From contig SFGN01000076.1 of NCBI GenBank assembly GCA_004556565.1, positions 1 to 11,057 of the forward strand: a DNA stretch of 11,057 bases, in the 5' to 3' direction. Positions 1 to 6,850 of this stretch are shown here, piece by piece. The position numbers and the translations under genes were made by a program. Under the pieces are notes generated by a model. It searched no databases. It saw only the letters and a list, made by a program, of their open reading frames with translations, and had not been told where the DNA came from. This DNA is from Lachnospiraceae bacterium (GTDB lineage Bacteria; Bacillota_A; Clostridia; Lachnospirales; Lachnospiraceae). Positions within the stretch are counted from its first letter, which is position 1, and the number at the start of each line of letters is the position of its first letter.

Positions 1-1
1 C

Positions 2-421
2 AGAGACTATATCCAAACAGGCTATTACACCGATGTTTATTTCAGCCGAAAACGGGTACGTTATATTGCCGTAAATGACGGAATCGACACCAATCGGGAC
101 GATAACGATATTGCGCTGTTCAAGAATATTTTGAACGATATGTACGCAAAAGACTTGTCTCGCAAGGTAAAGTCAGCCAAACGCCAGCGAGCCTACAAAG
201 GGTACTATATCAGCGCACAGGCACCCTACGGCTACAAGGTAGACCCATTAAATCGCAACCGCTTGATCGTGGACGAAGAAGCCGCCGAAGTGGTAAGAGA
301 GATCTTCCGTCTTTCCCTTGCCGGACACAGCTTATCCCAAATCAGCAGAATACTGTCCCAACGGAAAATCATCACGCCGACACACGGTGTCAGACACGAG
401 AAACATTCCGTCCGTTTCTGA
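2..421 (+). pseudogene. Large serine recombinase fragment, lacking both ends
   Basis: This frame is open from the left edge, so the N-terminus lies outside the window. The visible part matches the end of a resolvase-type catalytic domain and the start of a 'Recombinase' domain of clostridial transposon or phage integrases. Family-typical stretches are YIAVNDGIDT, the connector NDMYAKDLSRKVKSAKR, APYGYKVDP, and LIVDEEAAEVVREIF followed by an SLSQISRIL helix and a short TPT segment. Enzymes of this type normally run to 450-550 residues, with a zinc-ribbon and coiled-coil C-terminal region. Here the frame stops at 419-421, straight after the start of the Recombinase domain, inside a perfect inverted repeat. 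It is therefore a non-functional remnant of a mobile element. The family call is firm; its exact element is unknown. Confidence 0.85.
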
Positions 422-441
422 TAAACATAGTTTATCAGAAA
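415..441. repeat. Perfect inverted repeat at the recombinase truncation point
   Basis: TTTCTGATAAAC (415-426) and GTTTATCAGAAA (430-441) are exact reverse complements separated by ATA. The recombinase stop codon (419-421) lies in the left arm. The two 12-base arms could form a stem or be bound by a dimeric protein. No T-run follows, so an ordinary terminator is unlikely. It could mark an element end or a recombination scar; that is inference. Confidence 0.6.
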
Positions 442-483
442 TAGACAGAAAAGGAAAATCCGCCCAAAAAGAGGTTCGTCAAA

Positions 484-609
484 ATGACGGTGCAGAAGTT
501 TTCCATACTCAAGAATGAAAGTGGAAAACTCTTTTGTTATATTCGCAAAAAGCTATTTTTAGAGAATTTTAAATCTAAAGTTATCCACAAAAAGCAGACA
601 TCCTGTTAA
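484..609 (+). CDS. Possible 41-residue ORF, unrecognised
   Basis: An ATG at 484 follows AGAGG (470-474) by nine bases and opens a 41-codon frame ending at 607-609. The product is basic (MTVQKFSILKNESGKL at its start, many Lys). The frame is also open upstream to a stop at 442-444, so it may instead be a scrap of a longer lost gene. It runs into the left arm of the 581-641 hairpin. I recognise no family. A frame this short can arise by chance in AT-rich DNA. Confidence 0.2.
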   Translation: MTVQKFSILKNESGKLFCYIRKKLFLENFKSKVIHKKQTSC

Positions 610-641
610 ATAACAGAAATATCTGCTTTTCTGGTGGATAA
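581..641. repeat. Long nested inverted repeat (hairpin) between recombinase remnant and tetR
   Basis: Three nested complementary pairs line up: TTATCCAC (581-588) with GTGGATAA (634-641), AAAAGCAGA (590-598) with TCTGCTTTT (622-630), and CTGTTA (603-608) with TAACAG (611-616). Together they make an imperfect hairpin about 60 bases long. The inner AAAAGCAGA...TCTGCTTTT resembles a weak bidirectional terminator, which would insulate tetR from upstream reading. It could also be the end of a small non-autonomous element. The outer left arm TTATCCACA matches the DnaA-box consensus. Confidence 0.5.
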
Positions 642-763
642 TTACCGCAAAAAAACTTTTTAAATATCTCCCTTTTGACTATGACAAGGCTGAACTGTTA
701 CTGAAAAAGACAAAAGATTTTCTGTACCTCTTGAAAAATCAAAGCAAAAGCAGTATAATGTAA
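614..763 (+). pseudogene. Possible 3' remnant of an unidentified gene
   Basis: After the stop at 611-613, a frame stays open to TAA at 761-763 and has a protein-like second half (FDYDKAELLLKKTKDFLYLL). It has no ATG, GTG or TTG start with a ribosome site. If it is real it is the tail of a lost gene, and the tetR promoter lies over its last codons. The frame equals that of the recombinase remnant, but I see no homology that would make it the recombinase C-terminus. This is weak evidence from codon composition only. Confidence 0.25.
731..759 (+). promoter_or_regulatory. Consensus sigma-A-type promoter of the tetR / surface-protein unit
   Basis: TTGAAA at 731-736 and a perfect TATAAT at 754-759 are separated by 17 bases, the optimal spacing. 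Transcription should begin near 766, inside the adjacent palindrome. This is the best promoter seen in the window. It lies 44 bases before the tetR start codon. No other clear promoter precedes the surface-protein gene, so it probably drives both. Confidence 0.8.
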
Positions 764-774
764 ACGACCGTTTA
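761..774. promoter_or_regulatory. Palindromic operator, probable TetR autoregulatory site
   Basis: TAAACG-AC-CGTTTA is a perfect inverted repeat with six-base arms and a two-base centre. It lies one base after the -10 box and covers the expected transcription start. Many TetR-family proteins repress their own promoter from a short palindrome in this position. Binding here is inference from position and symmetry. Confidence 0.7.
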
Positions 775-802
775 ACTATTTACAGAGAGGGGAGGAAAGA
801 TA

Positions 803-1408
803 TTGCGCACTGTGAATGAAGAAGCCCGCAGGGCAAAGGAAATCGAGATAATGGAAACATGCTTTGACAGCTATGCGGAGAACGGATTTTCCTCTGTCGG
901 AATAAAAGCTATCGCAAAAGCCTGCGACTGCAGTAGTGCGAGCCTGTATCTGTATTTTGACAACCTCGATGACCTTATCGTTAAGTCCACCGAATACTGT
1001 ATGAGTCAGGTGGAAGATGAGTTTATGGCGAAAGCCCCCGCCGATGTGGAGGACTTGTGGCGGTTTATAGACGAGATACCCTATTAGACGGCAAAAAACC
1101 ACGGCAAGAAATACAGACTTATGTATCAGGTTTATACTCACCCGAAATACAGAGAATACGGTCAGAAGTTCTTTAAGGGTGTAGATGAACGATATACCGA
1201 ATATGCAAAGAGCTTAGAGCCAAAGCTGGGGATTCCCCACGAAAAAATCACACCGCTAATATTCATTTTGGTTAGAGCCTGCGTGCATTACGCACTGTTT
1301 GAGGATGAGTTCTATCTAGAGTCACAAATAGAAGTTCTAAAGGAAACCCTTGAGCTGTTTATTGAGAAATATAACCCGAAAACAAGGTCGGGTACTTTTA
1401 CAGAATAA
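803..1408 (+). pseudogene. TetR/AcrR-family regulator interrupted by an in-frame amber codon
   Basis: Translation probably starts at TTG 803, seven bases after GGAGG (791-795). The N-terminal part holds a typical TetR HTH: FDSYAENGFSSVGIKAIAKACD, then SSASLYLYFDNLDDLIVKS (residues ~17-60). A TAG at 1085-1087 ends this frame after 94 codons. The same frame continues without a shift to TAA 1406-1408, reading TAKNHGKKYRLMYQVYTHPKY and a helical ligand-binding and dimerisation domain. Total length would be 201 residues, normal for the family. The codon pattern (TAT-TAG-ACG) suggests that TGG (Trp) became TAG by one base change. Without readthrough, only the DNA-binding part is made, which should dimerise poorly. 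The gene starts 29 bases after its likely operator and ends 36 bases before the surface-protein gene. Restart at ATG 1121 has no ribosome site. Confidence 0.85.
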
Positions 1409-1444
1409 GTAAATTCATAATAATTTCCTGGGAGGAAGATAGCA

Positions 1445-4400
1445 ATGAAAAAACGTTTTTTAAGCATCCTGCTTACCCTTTACATGGTACTGATGCTCGT
1501 GCCGGCAACCGTATTTGCGGAGGAGACTGATATAGGCAATTTTAATGAGAACAGTAGCAGCACTGATCCTGTAACGGGGACTATCGAAAAAGAGTTGCAG
1601 AACATAATTGTTTTGAATGAAGAAGAGGAAAATGTTTCTCTGACGCAGGAGCAAAGACAAAAGATACTTGAAGTGTGGACTCAGTATCAGAATCATCGTA
1701 TAGCACATGCGGATTTTTTTGGAGTACAATTGCCGTTCTTTCTTGGCTATAATGCTAATAATGAAGATAGCCTTGGTATCCTTGGCGAAGTGTTGGTGTT
1801 GACTGGGTATACAGTCAATGATGTTAAAAATGGTAATTACAAGTTTGATGACCTGATGGAAATGATTCAGACCTTTTATTATGCGGATCAGTTTGGTCTT
1901 GAATTTTACGGTACTGTCATTCCCAATAAACGTGATGAAGCTATAAAGAAAGTTAAAGAATCTGGTGCTAGCACTATGGCTCAGAAGATTCTGGTACTCA
2001 ATGACTGGATTGCAACTCTTACGACGACTGAAAATTCTCAGAAGAATCCGTATTATGATACTATTTATGCAAGGATGTATCCGATATATGAAGAACAGAT
2101 AAGCTCACAGTTGCAAAACAAGATTTATGAGGAAGTTGAGTCATCGCTTCGTCAACAGTATTATGAAGGAGCTATTAAAACCATTATAAAACAGAATAGC
2201 ATAGGTGGGGGAATGTCTGAAGAAGATGCAGAAGCTGTAGCACAGAACTACATGAATGATAATGCAGTTGCTATCTCAAATAATGTGGTAGAATTCATTA
2301 AGGGAAATTTTGGTCCGGAAGCAGCAGACCAAATCAAAGCTGGAGCAGATGGATTTATTAATGAAGCTGAAACAGAAGGTATTGAGATGGATCCTGAAAA
2401 TAATCCTGGAGTTAAGATGACTATTGATGATATTGTAGAAGATCAAATGGATGAGTCACGGGATGACCTTGGCGGAATGACACCGAATCAAGCTATCTCG
2501 GTTTACGCTGATCAGGCTGCAACGGATCTGACTCAAGGTATCATGGACGTTTGGGCAGGAAGCCATATTGGTATCCTTGCTGAGGGAAAGGGTGTATGTG
2601 CCGGTTATTCGAAAACACTTGCTTATTTATTGCAGTACATGAGCCCAGAGTACTATGGCGTAAATGGTGCTGATACCGACATGAGTGTATCAGCAAACTG
2701 GAAAACTCCGAAAGATTTGTACTATGATGAAGAAGACAATTTTGACGTGAATCAGAATTATCTTGTCGATATGGTTCGAATCACGCTCGATGCAGGAGCA
2801 TCTGCGTTCAGTGAAGTTCATTACAGAAATGCCATTAAGATTGATGGAAAATGGTATTATGTTGATTCATGTAATGACGAAACTGTGAAAAAGGATATTC
2901 CAACTTTTACAATAGACGCTCCAGATAAAGTCTGCAGAACGCAGGAATGCGAAGTGAGTGTGATACTGCCTGATACTATAACTAATGCAGAATTGACCTA
3001 TGAGTTTAAGGTCCTCAGCGGAACAATCGATACAACTATTGAGGATGGAAAACTGCATGCTGTTATTTCTGCAGATAGTTATTCGGTTAGCGAAAATAGC
3101 TTTAATTTGGTTATATATGCTACAACAGATGACAATTACTTATTTAAGGTAAGCAAGAATGTTCAAATCCAAAATGAACACGCAGGCGGTCAGGCAAGCT
3201 ATTTTAAAAAAGCAGTATGCAAAACCTGTAATGAGGAATACGGCAGTCTGTTGACAGATACAACAGCGCCAACCGGAGAAATTACCGTTGGCACAAATAA
3301 ATGGAACAGTTTCCTCAATACGATCACCTTTGGCTTCTTCTTTAAGGACACGCAAAGCGTAGCAATAACGGCAACCGACGATAGCTATAGTCACGCAGGC
3401 TATACCGATGATAAGGCTGTTAAGGTTGAATACTATCTTTACAGCGGAGATACTGCGTTAACACAGGCAGACCTTGCAGGTAAGGAATTTACAGAATATG
3501 GCAGTGCATTCAATATTAATTCCGATAACAAATATGTTGTCTATGCAAGGCTTACCGACCACGCAGGAAATATTACCTACATTTCCTCCGAGGGCATTGT
3601 GCTTGATGCTACTGTTCCTGTTATCACAGGCATTGAAAACGGTAAGACCTATTGCGAAGCACAGACGGTTACCGTTACAGAAGAATATATTGAAAGTGTG
3701 AAAGTAAACGGCACAGCGGTTACACTCGATGCAAACAATCAGTTTGTACTGAATCCGGCAGAGGGTACACAGACAATCGTTGTTACCGACAAGGCGGGCA
3801 ATGTATCGGCTGAAATTACCGTAACGGTCAATGACGGACACACTTATGAGTGGCAAGAAGATAACGGACAGTACTGGAAGAAGTGCCAATACTGCGATGA
3901 TGAAACTGTGAAAAAGGATATTCCGACCTTTACAATAGACGCTCCCGATATGGTGTGCAGAACGCAGGATTGCGAAGCGAGCTTTTTGCTGCCCGAAAAT
4001 ATAGCCAACGCTGAATTGGCCTTTGAGTTCATCAATCTCGGCGGTGGGCTCGATGTGACTATTGAGGACGGCAGACTGCACGGTGTTCTCCCGGCAAGCG
4101 GTTATCCGGATATTGAAAACGACTTCAATTTGGTTGTATATGCTACAACAGATGACGGCTTCTTATTTACGGTAAGAAAGAATGTTAAAATTCAAAACGA
4201 ACACGCAGGCGGTGTTGCAACCTGCATAGAATTAGCAATTTGCGATACCTGCGGTCAGCCTTACGGCGAGGTTGACAGCACAAATCATAATCTTGAAAAA
4301 GTGCCTGCAAAGTTTGCCACCGTTACCGAAACAGGAAACACAGAGTATTGGCATTGTACGGATTGCGGCAAATACTTTGCTGACGAAAATGGAGAAAATG

Positions 4401-4891
4401 AAATAGAGCTTGCCGACACAGTAATCGCAAAGCTCCCGCCTGAAATCATTGAAGGAATGGGACAGAGCTTAACAGAGGGCGAGAGCAAAGAGCTTACCTT
4501 CCGTTCAAATGCGGCGTTCAGTGATTATATCCGGGTTGAGATTGACGGCAAAACCCTTGATGAAAAGGATTATACTGTTAAAGAAGGCAGTACGGTTGTA
4601 ACCTTAAAGGCTGATTATGTAGCAACACTTTCAGTCGGCGAGCATAAAATCGGTATTGTATCAGAGAGCGGCACAGCTACCACAACATTTACCGTGAATG
4701 CGAAAGCAGTAGAGGATGCTCCACAGGCAGAGGATGACGCAACTAATTCTACACAGTCTGAAAATAACGATACGAAGTCTCCGCAGACCGGAGATAACAG
4801 CCATATGGCATTGTGGATTGCACTTCTCTTTGTGAGCGGAGCAGGCGTAATCGGAACAACTGTTTACGGCAAGAAGAAAAGAGCGAAATAA
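1445..4891 (+). CDS. Sortase-anchored surface protein with transglutaminase-like core and duplicated Ig-like modules
   Basis: The 1148-residue product starts at ATG 1445, nine bases after GGAGG (1431-1435). Residues 1-25 are a signal peptide (cleavage near VFA-EE). A helical region begins about residue 60. KILVLNDWIATL (~181-192) looks like the first helix of a transglutaminase-like fold. About 190 residues later come GKGVCAGYSKTLAYLL (C385), EVHYRNAIKIDGKWYYVD (H459, D474): a plausible Cys-His-Asp triad. From residue 477 the protein switches abruptly to repeat 1 (~477-602), an Ig-like pair (~605-812), repeat 2 (~818-943), a CxxC-bearing link (YWHCTDCGKYF) and an X2-like domain (~998-1085). 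It ends with SPQTG (1112-1116), a membrane helix and KKKRAK, so it is wall-anchored by a sortase, perhaps a class accepting (S/P)PXTG. Transglutaminase-like surface proteins can be crosslinkers or proteases; the activity here is unproven. It is probably co-transcribed with tetR. Confidence 0.88.
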   Translation: MKKRFLSILLTLYMVLMLVPATVFAEETDIGNFNENSSSTDPVTGTIEKELQNIIVLNEEEENVSLTQEQRQKILEVWTQYQNHRIAHADFFGVQLPFFLGYNANNEDSLGILGEVLVLTGYTVNDVKNGNYKFDDLMEMIQTFYYADQFGLEFYGTVIPNKRDEAIKKVKESGASTMAQKILVLNDWIATLTTTENSQKNPYYDTIYARMYPIYEEQISSQLQNKIYEEVESSLRQQYYEGAIKTIIKQNSIGGGMSEEDAEAVAQNYMNDNAVAISNNVVEFIKGNFGPEAADQIKAGADGFINEAETEGIEMDPENNPGVKMTIDDIVEDQMDESRDDLGGMTPNQAISVYADQAATDLTQGIMDVWAGSHIGILAEGKGVCAGYSKTLAYLLQYMSPEYYGVNGADTDMSVSANWKTPKDLYYDEEDNFDVNQNYLVDMVRITLDAGASAFSEVHYRNAIKIDGKWYYVDSCNDETVKKDIPTFTIDAPDKVCRTQECEVSVILPDTITNAELTYEFKVLSGTIDTTIEDGKLHAVISADSYSVSENSFNLVIYATTDDNYLFKVSKNVQIQNEHAGGQASYFKKAVCKTCNEEYGSLLTDTTAPTGEITVGTNKWNSFLNTITFGFFFKDTQSVAITATDDSYSHAGYTDDKAVKVEYYLYSGDTALTQADLAGKEFTEYGSAFNINSDNKYVVYARLTDHAGNITYISSEGIVLDATVPVITGIENGKTYCEAQTVTVTEEYIESVKVNGTAVTLDANNQFVLNPAEGTQTIVVTDKAGNVSAEITVTVNDGHTYEWQEDNGQYWKKCQYCDDETVKKDIPTFTIDAPDMVCRTQDCEASFLLPENIANAELAFEFINLGGGLDVTIEDGRLHGVLPASGYPDIENDFNLVVYATTDDGFLFTVRKNVKIQNEHAGGVATCIELAICDTCGQPYGEVDSTNHNLEKVPAKFATVTETGNTEYWHCTDCGKYFADENGENEIELADTVIAKLPPEIIEGMGQSLTEGESKELTFRSNAAFSDYIRVEIDGKTLDEKDYTVKEGSTVVTLKADYVATLSVGEHKIGIVSESGTATTTFTVNAKAVEDAPQAEDDATNSTQSENNDTKSPQTGDNSHMALWIALLFVSGAGVIGTTVYGKKKRAK
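2873..3250 (+). repeat. Module repeat, copy 1 (within the surface-protein gene)
   Basis: This encodes NDETVKKDIPTFTIDAPDKV, then CRTQECEVS, IEDGKLHAV, FNLVIYATTDD and CKTCNEEYG. It matches copy 2 at 3896-4273 closely in DNA as well as protein: ATTCCAACTTTTACAATAG differs from ATTCCGACCTTTACAATAG at two bases. Its left edge coincides with the end of the transglutaminase-like core, so the duplication marks the fusion joint. The CxxC at the end pairs with single cysteines in the module and may bind metal or form a disulfide. Confidence 0.85.
3896..4273 (+). repeat. Module repeat, copy 2 (within the surface-protein gene)
   Basis: This encodes DDETVKKDIPTFTIDAPDMV, CRTQDCEAS, IEDGRLHGV, FNLVVYATTDD and CDTCGQPYG. 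In this copy the preceding sequence (GHTYEWQEDNGQYWKKCQYC) runs smoothly into the repeat, as in other clostridial surface proteins. Copy 2 therefore sits in its native context and copy 1 looks like the transplanted one. Confidence 0.85.
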
Positions 4892-4925
4892 ATTCATATA
4901 AGTGTGCTTATCACACTTACAACAG

Positions 4926-4964
4926 TCCCTCCTGTCAGGTACAAACTGACAGGAGGGATTTGTT
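4926..4964 (+). terminator. Rho-independent terminator of the surface-protein gene
   Basis: TCCCTCCTGTCAG (4926-4938) pairs exactly with CTGACAGGAGGGA (4946-4958) around a seven-base loop, followed by TTTGTT. The 13-base-pair stem is strong and the U-tract is short. A smaller hairpin, AAGTGTG (4900-4906) with CACACTT (4912-4918), precedes it directly after the stop codon. Confidence 0.85.
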
Positions 4965-5019
4965 ATGGGAAAATTCTACTTTTATCATACTTTGCTATAT
5001 TCGCTATGTTCCCGCCTAT

Positions 5020-5048
5020 AAAAAAGACGGCTGCTCATTTGAGTAGCC
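5020..5048 (-). terminator. Minus-strand terminator after a gene remnant
   Basis: Read on the minus strand, GGCTACTC (5048-5041) pairs with GAGCAGCC (5036-5029) with one G-T wobble around AAAT. GTC and a run of six T (5025-5020) follow. The T-run lies on the minus-strand side only, so it ends transcription coming from the right. Confidence 0.6.
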
Positions 5049-5058
5049 ATCAAGTACA

Positions 5059-5160
5059 TTAAGCGAAATCCGTTATTTCTCTGTCCTTCAGATAGACATT
5101 GTGCGTGTGATAAGTAAAACACATCAACAAGTCGCTGTTACTAAGTCTGGTAAATAGTTT
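5059..5160 (-). pseudogene. C-terminal remnant of an unidentified minus-strand gene
   Basis: A 33-codon minus-strand frame ends at TAA 5061-5059. It reads KLFTRLSNSDLLM, then CFTYHTHNVYLKDREITDFA. A minus-strand terminator begins 11 bases after its stop, the usual layout of a real 3' end. The frame has no valid start and is closed by a stop just upstream, so the rest of the gene is gone or frameshifted. I do not recognise the family. The terminator position is the main support; a frame this short could otherwise be chance. Confidence 0.35.
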
Positions 5161-5412
5161 TTAAAACGTTAGTCAGAGACAGATACCCAAAAAGCCAGAT
5201 ACCATAACTTATATATATCACTCAGGTCAAAATATCTTGAAATATTTTTTTGATGATAGAGTAAACTCAGAAAACAACAAAATGAATCGAAAATCAGCGT
5301 TTTTTCAAAAAGAGTTTAACAAGAAGCTAAAAGCATCAAGAGTGGCTCACATCCGATCACGGCTTTGATGCTGTGGGGCTTTTTAATATAAAAGGAAGTA
5401 GTAAACAAATTT
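5161..5412 (+). promoter_or_regulatory. Leader of the second surface-protein gene, with a hairpin at 5332-5372
   Basis: No gene is visible here. TTGAAA (5237-5242) followed 17 bases later by AGTAAA is a weak promoter candidate. AGCATCAA (5332-5339) pairs with TTGATGCT (5365-5372) across a 25-base loop, and GTGGGGCTTTTT follows, so this looks like an attenuator or an old terminator. The loop matches no riboswitch class I know. AAGGAAG lies about 14 bases before the ATG at 5413, rather far for a ribosome site. Confidence 0.35.
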
Positions 5413-6732
5413 ATGAAAAGAATCAAAGGGAAGTTTAAGAAAGGGCTGGCGCTGTCTTTGACGTTAGCCGTTCTTGCGGGCATCCTCTCTGCAATGCAAG
5501 CTATGTGAATCATGTGCAGGCAGTAGAGGGGGACAGTGAAGGAGGTACACCGAGCGTGACCGCCTTTGCAACCAAAGATGAGTTAATGACCGTTTTTGAT
5601 CTGGACGGAAGCGATGATACTGTGGGAAAGCTTGTCTTCGGGAAGAATAGCAGTGGAAATGCGCAGGAATGGTACATCGTAGGAAAGGATAAGGGTGTAT
5701 CAGGAGAGAATACCATCATCTGGGACGCAGGGGCGCTAGCTCCTATTTCGTTTATTCCGTCTGATTCAGGCAGCTCCGATAAAATATACAATCCAGATTG
5801 GGAATGTACTTATCCAGGTGCTACACCAATTTCAGTATATGTAAACCATTACGGAGGAAGTTGGATTCGTGAAGCTCTGAAAACTTGGGCAACGAATACA
5901 AACTATTTCACCACAGCTGAACAGAGGTTGATGAATGACACAACGGTGACAACGTGGGATGAAAAGAACAAGATGGACTATACCACTACAGACAGGTTGT
6001 ATCTGCTACAGGGTGAGCTTTCTAAAACAACATTATCTGTAGGAAGCGGCGTAGAGGAAAAAACATTGCTGATTCTTACTGGCTCTCCGTGAAGACGGGA
6101 TTTTACTTGCGCACGCCTTATGATTCCTCCTGCGTGTTGTGTGTTGATAAGGTCAAAAAGGTCTACATCAGCAACAGGCTTATTTATATCCAAGGGGCTC
6201 GGCCCGCTTCCAATTTAAATCTGTCGTCTGTCCTCTTCGCATCCGCTGCGTCGGCGGCAACATCTTCCTCTCCTGCAAAGGGAACGATAGCAGAGGGTAC
6301 GGCGATGCCACCGGTGCCGTTTCTCTCGTAGTGCAGGGGAACGACGGCACAGATGACTGGTATTACAGTGTGGCAGTGAAGGGTTCCACCGTGAGTACTG
6401 ACACGCCGGATACATCGATAGATTATAAAATTATTGAAGGCGCCGACGGAACACACATAATCAATGAAGATGGAAGTTATACGATTCGTGCCAATGGTGA
6501 TTTTGATAAATTTGTGAATGTTGAGATCGATGGAAAGGTAGTAGACAGCGGGAATTATACAGCCAAGAGCGGTTCTACGATTATTACCTTTAAAGCGGAA
6601 TATATGAATTCCCTTTACGTTGGAAAACATACAGTTAGGGTCAACTTTACGGACGGCTCGGCAGATACGACTCAGAACATCACAGGATGTTTTGCGACCT
6701 CTCAGGACAATTGTTCTGGGAGGTTTTTTTAG
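5413..6732 (+). pseudogene. Secreted DUF6273-like / X2-like surface protein, broken by at least three frame changes
   Basis: The gene starts at ATG 5413 with a signal peptide (MKRIKGKFKKGLALSLTLAV) and stops at TGA 5506-5508. One base out of frame the protein resumes as ASYVNHVQAVEG and continues to 6090 (WYIVGKDKGVSGENTIIWD, NYFTTAEQRLMNDTTVTTWD). It shifts again near an AAAAAA run (6058-6063) to read ADSYWLSVKTGFYLRTPYD and ARPASNLNLSSVLFASAAS. A third change near 6297-6312 leads to GAVSLVVQGNDGTDDWYYS, apparently with loss of about 30 residues usual in relatives. An X2-like domain follows (VEIDGKVVDSGNYTAKSGST). The frame ends at TAG 6730-6732 inside a terminator, with no sortase signal. 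Each frame step is a net loss of one base modulo three. Relatives are wall-anchored Clostridia surface proteins of unknown function. The pseudogene call is strong; the family name is from memory of the motif pattern. Confidence 0.85.
6698..6730 (+). terminator. Strong terminator that also ends the broken surface gene
   Basis: CCTCTCAGGACAA (6698-6710) pairs with TTGTTCTGGGAGG (6711-6723) with two G-T wobbles, and seven T follow (6724-6730). The pseudogene frame reads through the stem and stops in the T-run, so its true C-terminus has been lost. Confidence 0.85.
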
Positions 6733-6850
6733 TTTATCAGAAGTGAGAACTGAGAACTGTGGTAGAATCTAACCGGGTTCATATGTAATATCATTCAAAA
6801 AATCAGAAAACATGGGTGTTGTTTCCTTTATTTATTCCTGTTTTTCCTAT

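Noticed and set aside
581..589. Replication origin suggested by the DnaA-box match
   Set aside because: Only one perfect and one near match occur, with no box cluster, AT-rich unwinding element or replication gene nearby.
1085..1087. Amber codon decoded as pyrrolysine or programmed readthrough
   Set aside because: A TetR regulator is not a pyrrolysine protein, no special downstream stem is evident, and a single TGG to TAG change explains it more simply.
3458..4081. 207-residue minus-strand frame
   Set aside because: It is the shadow of the surface-protein coding sequence, Cys-rich without any motif and without a ribosome site.
4965..5021. 18-codon ORF (MGKFYFYHTLLYSLCSRL) after an AGGAGGG sequence
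   Set aside because: The apparent ribosome site is the right arm of the terminator stem, and the product resembles nothing known; most likely chance.
5505..6092. Separate 195-residue gene starting with GTG at 5505
   Set aside because: There is no ribosome site, and the sequence joins naturally to the signal peptide at 5413 and to the next frame; it is one piece of a frameshifted gene.
6184..6630. 148-residue minus-strand frame
   Set aside because: It is antisense to the readable DUF6273/X2 sequence and has no recognisable domain.
6745..6758. Tandem GAGAACT repeat
   Set aside because: Two seven-base copies are too short to mean much without further support.
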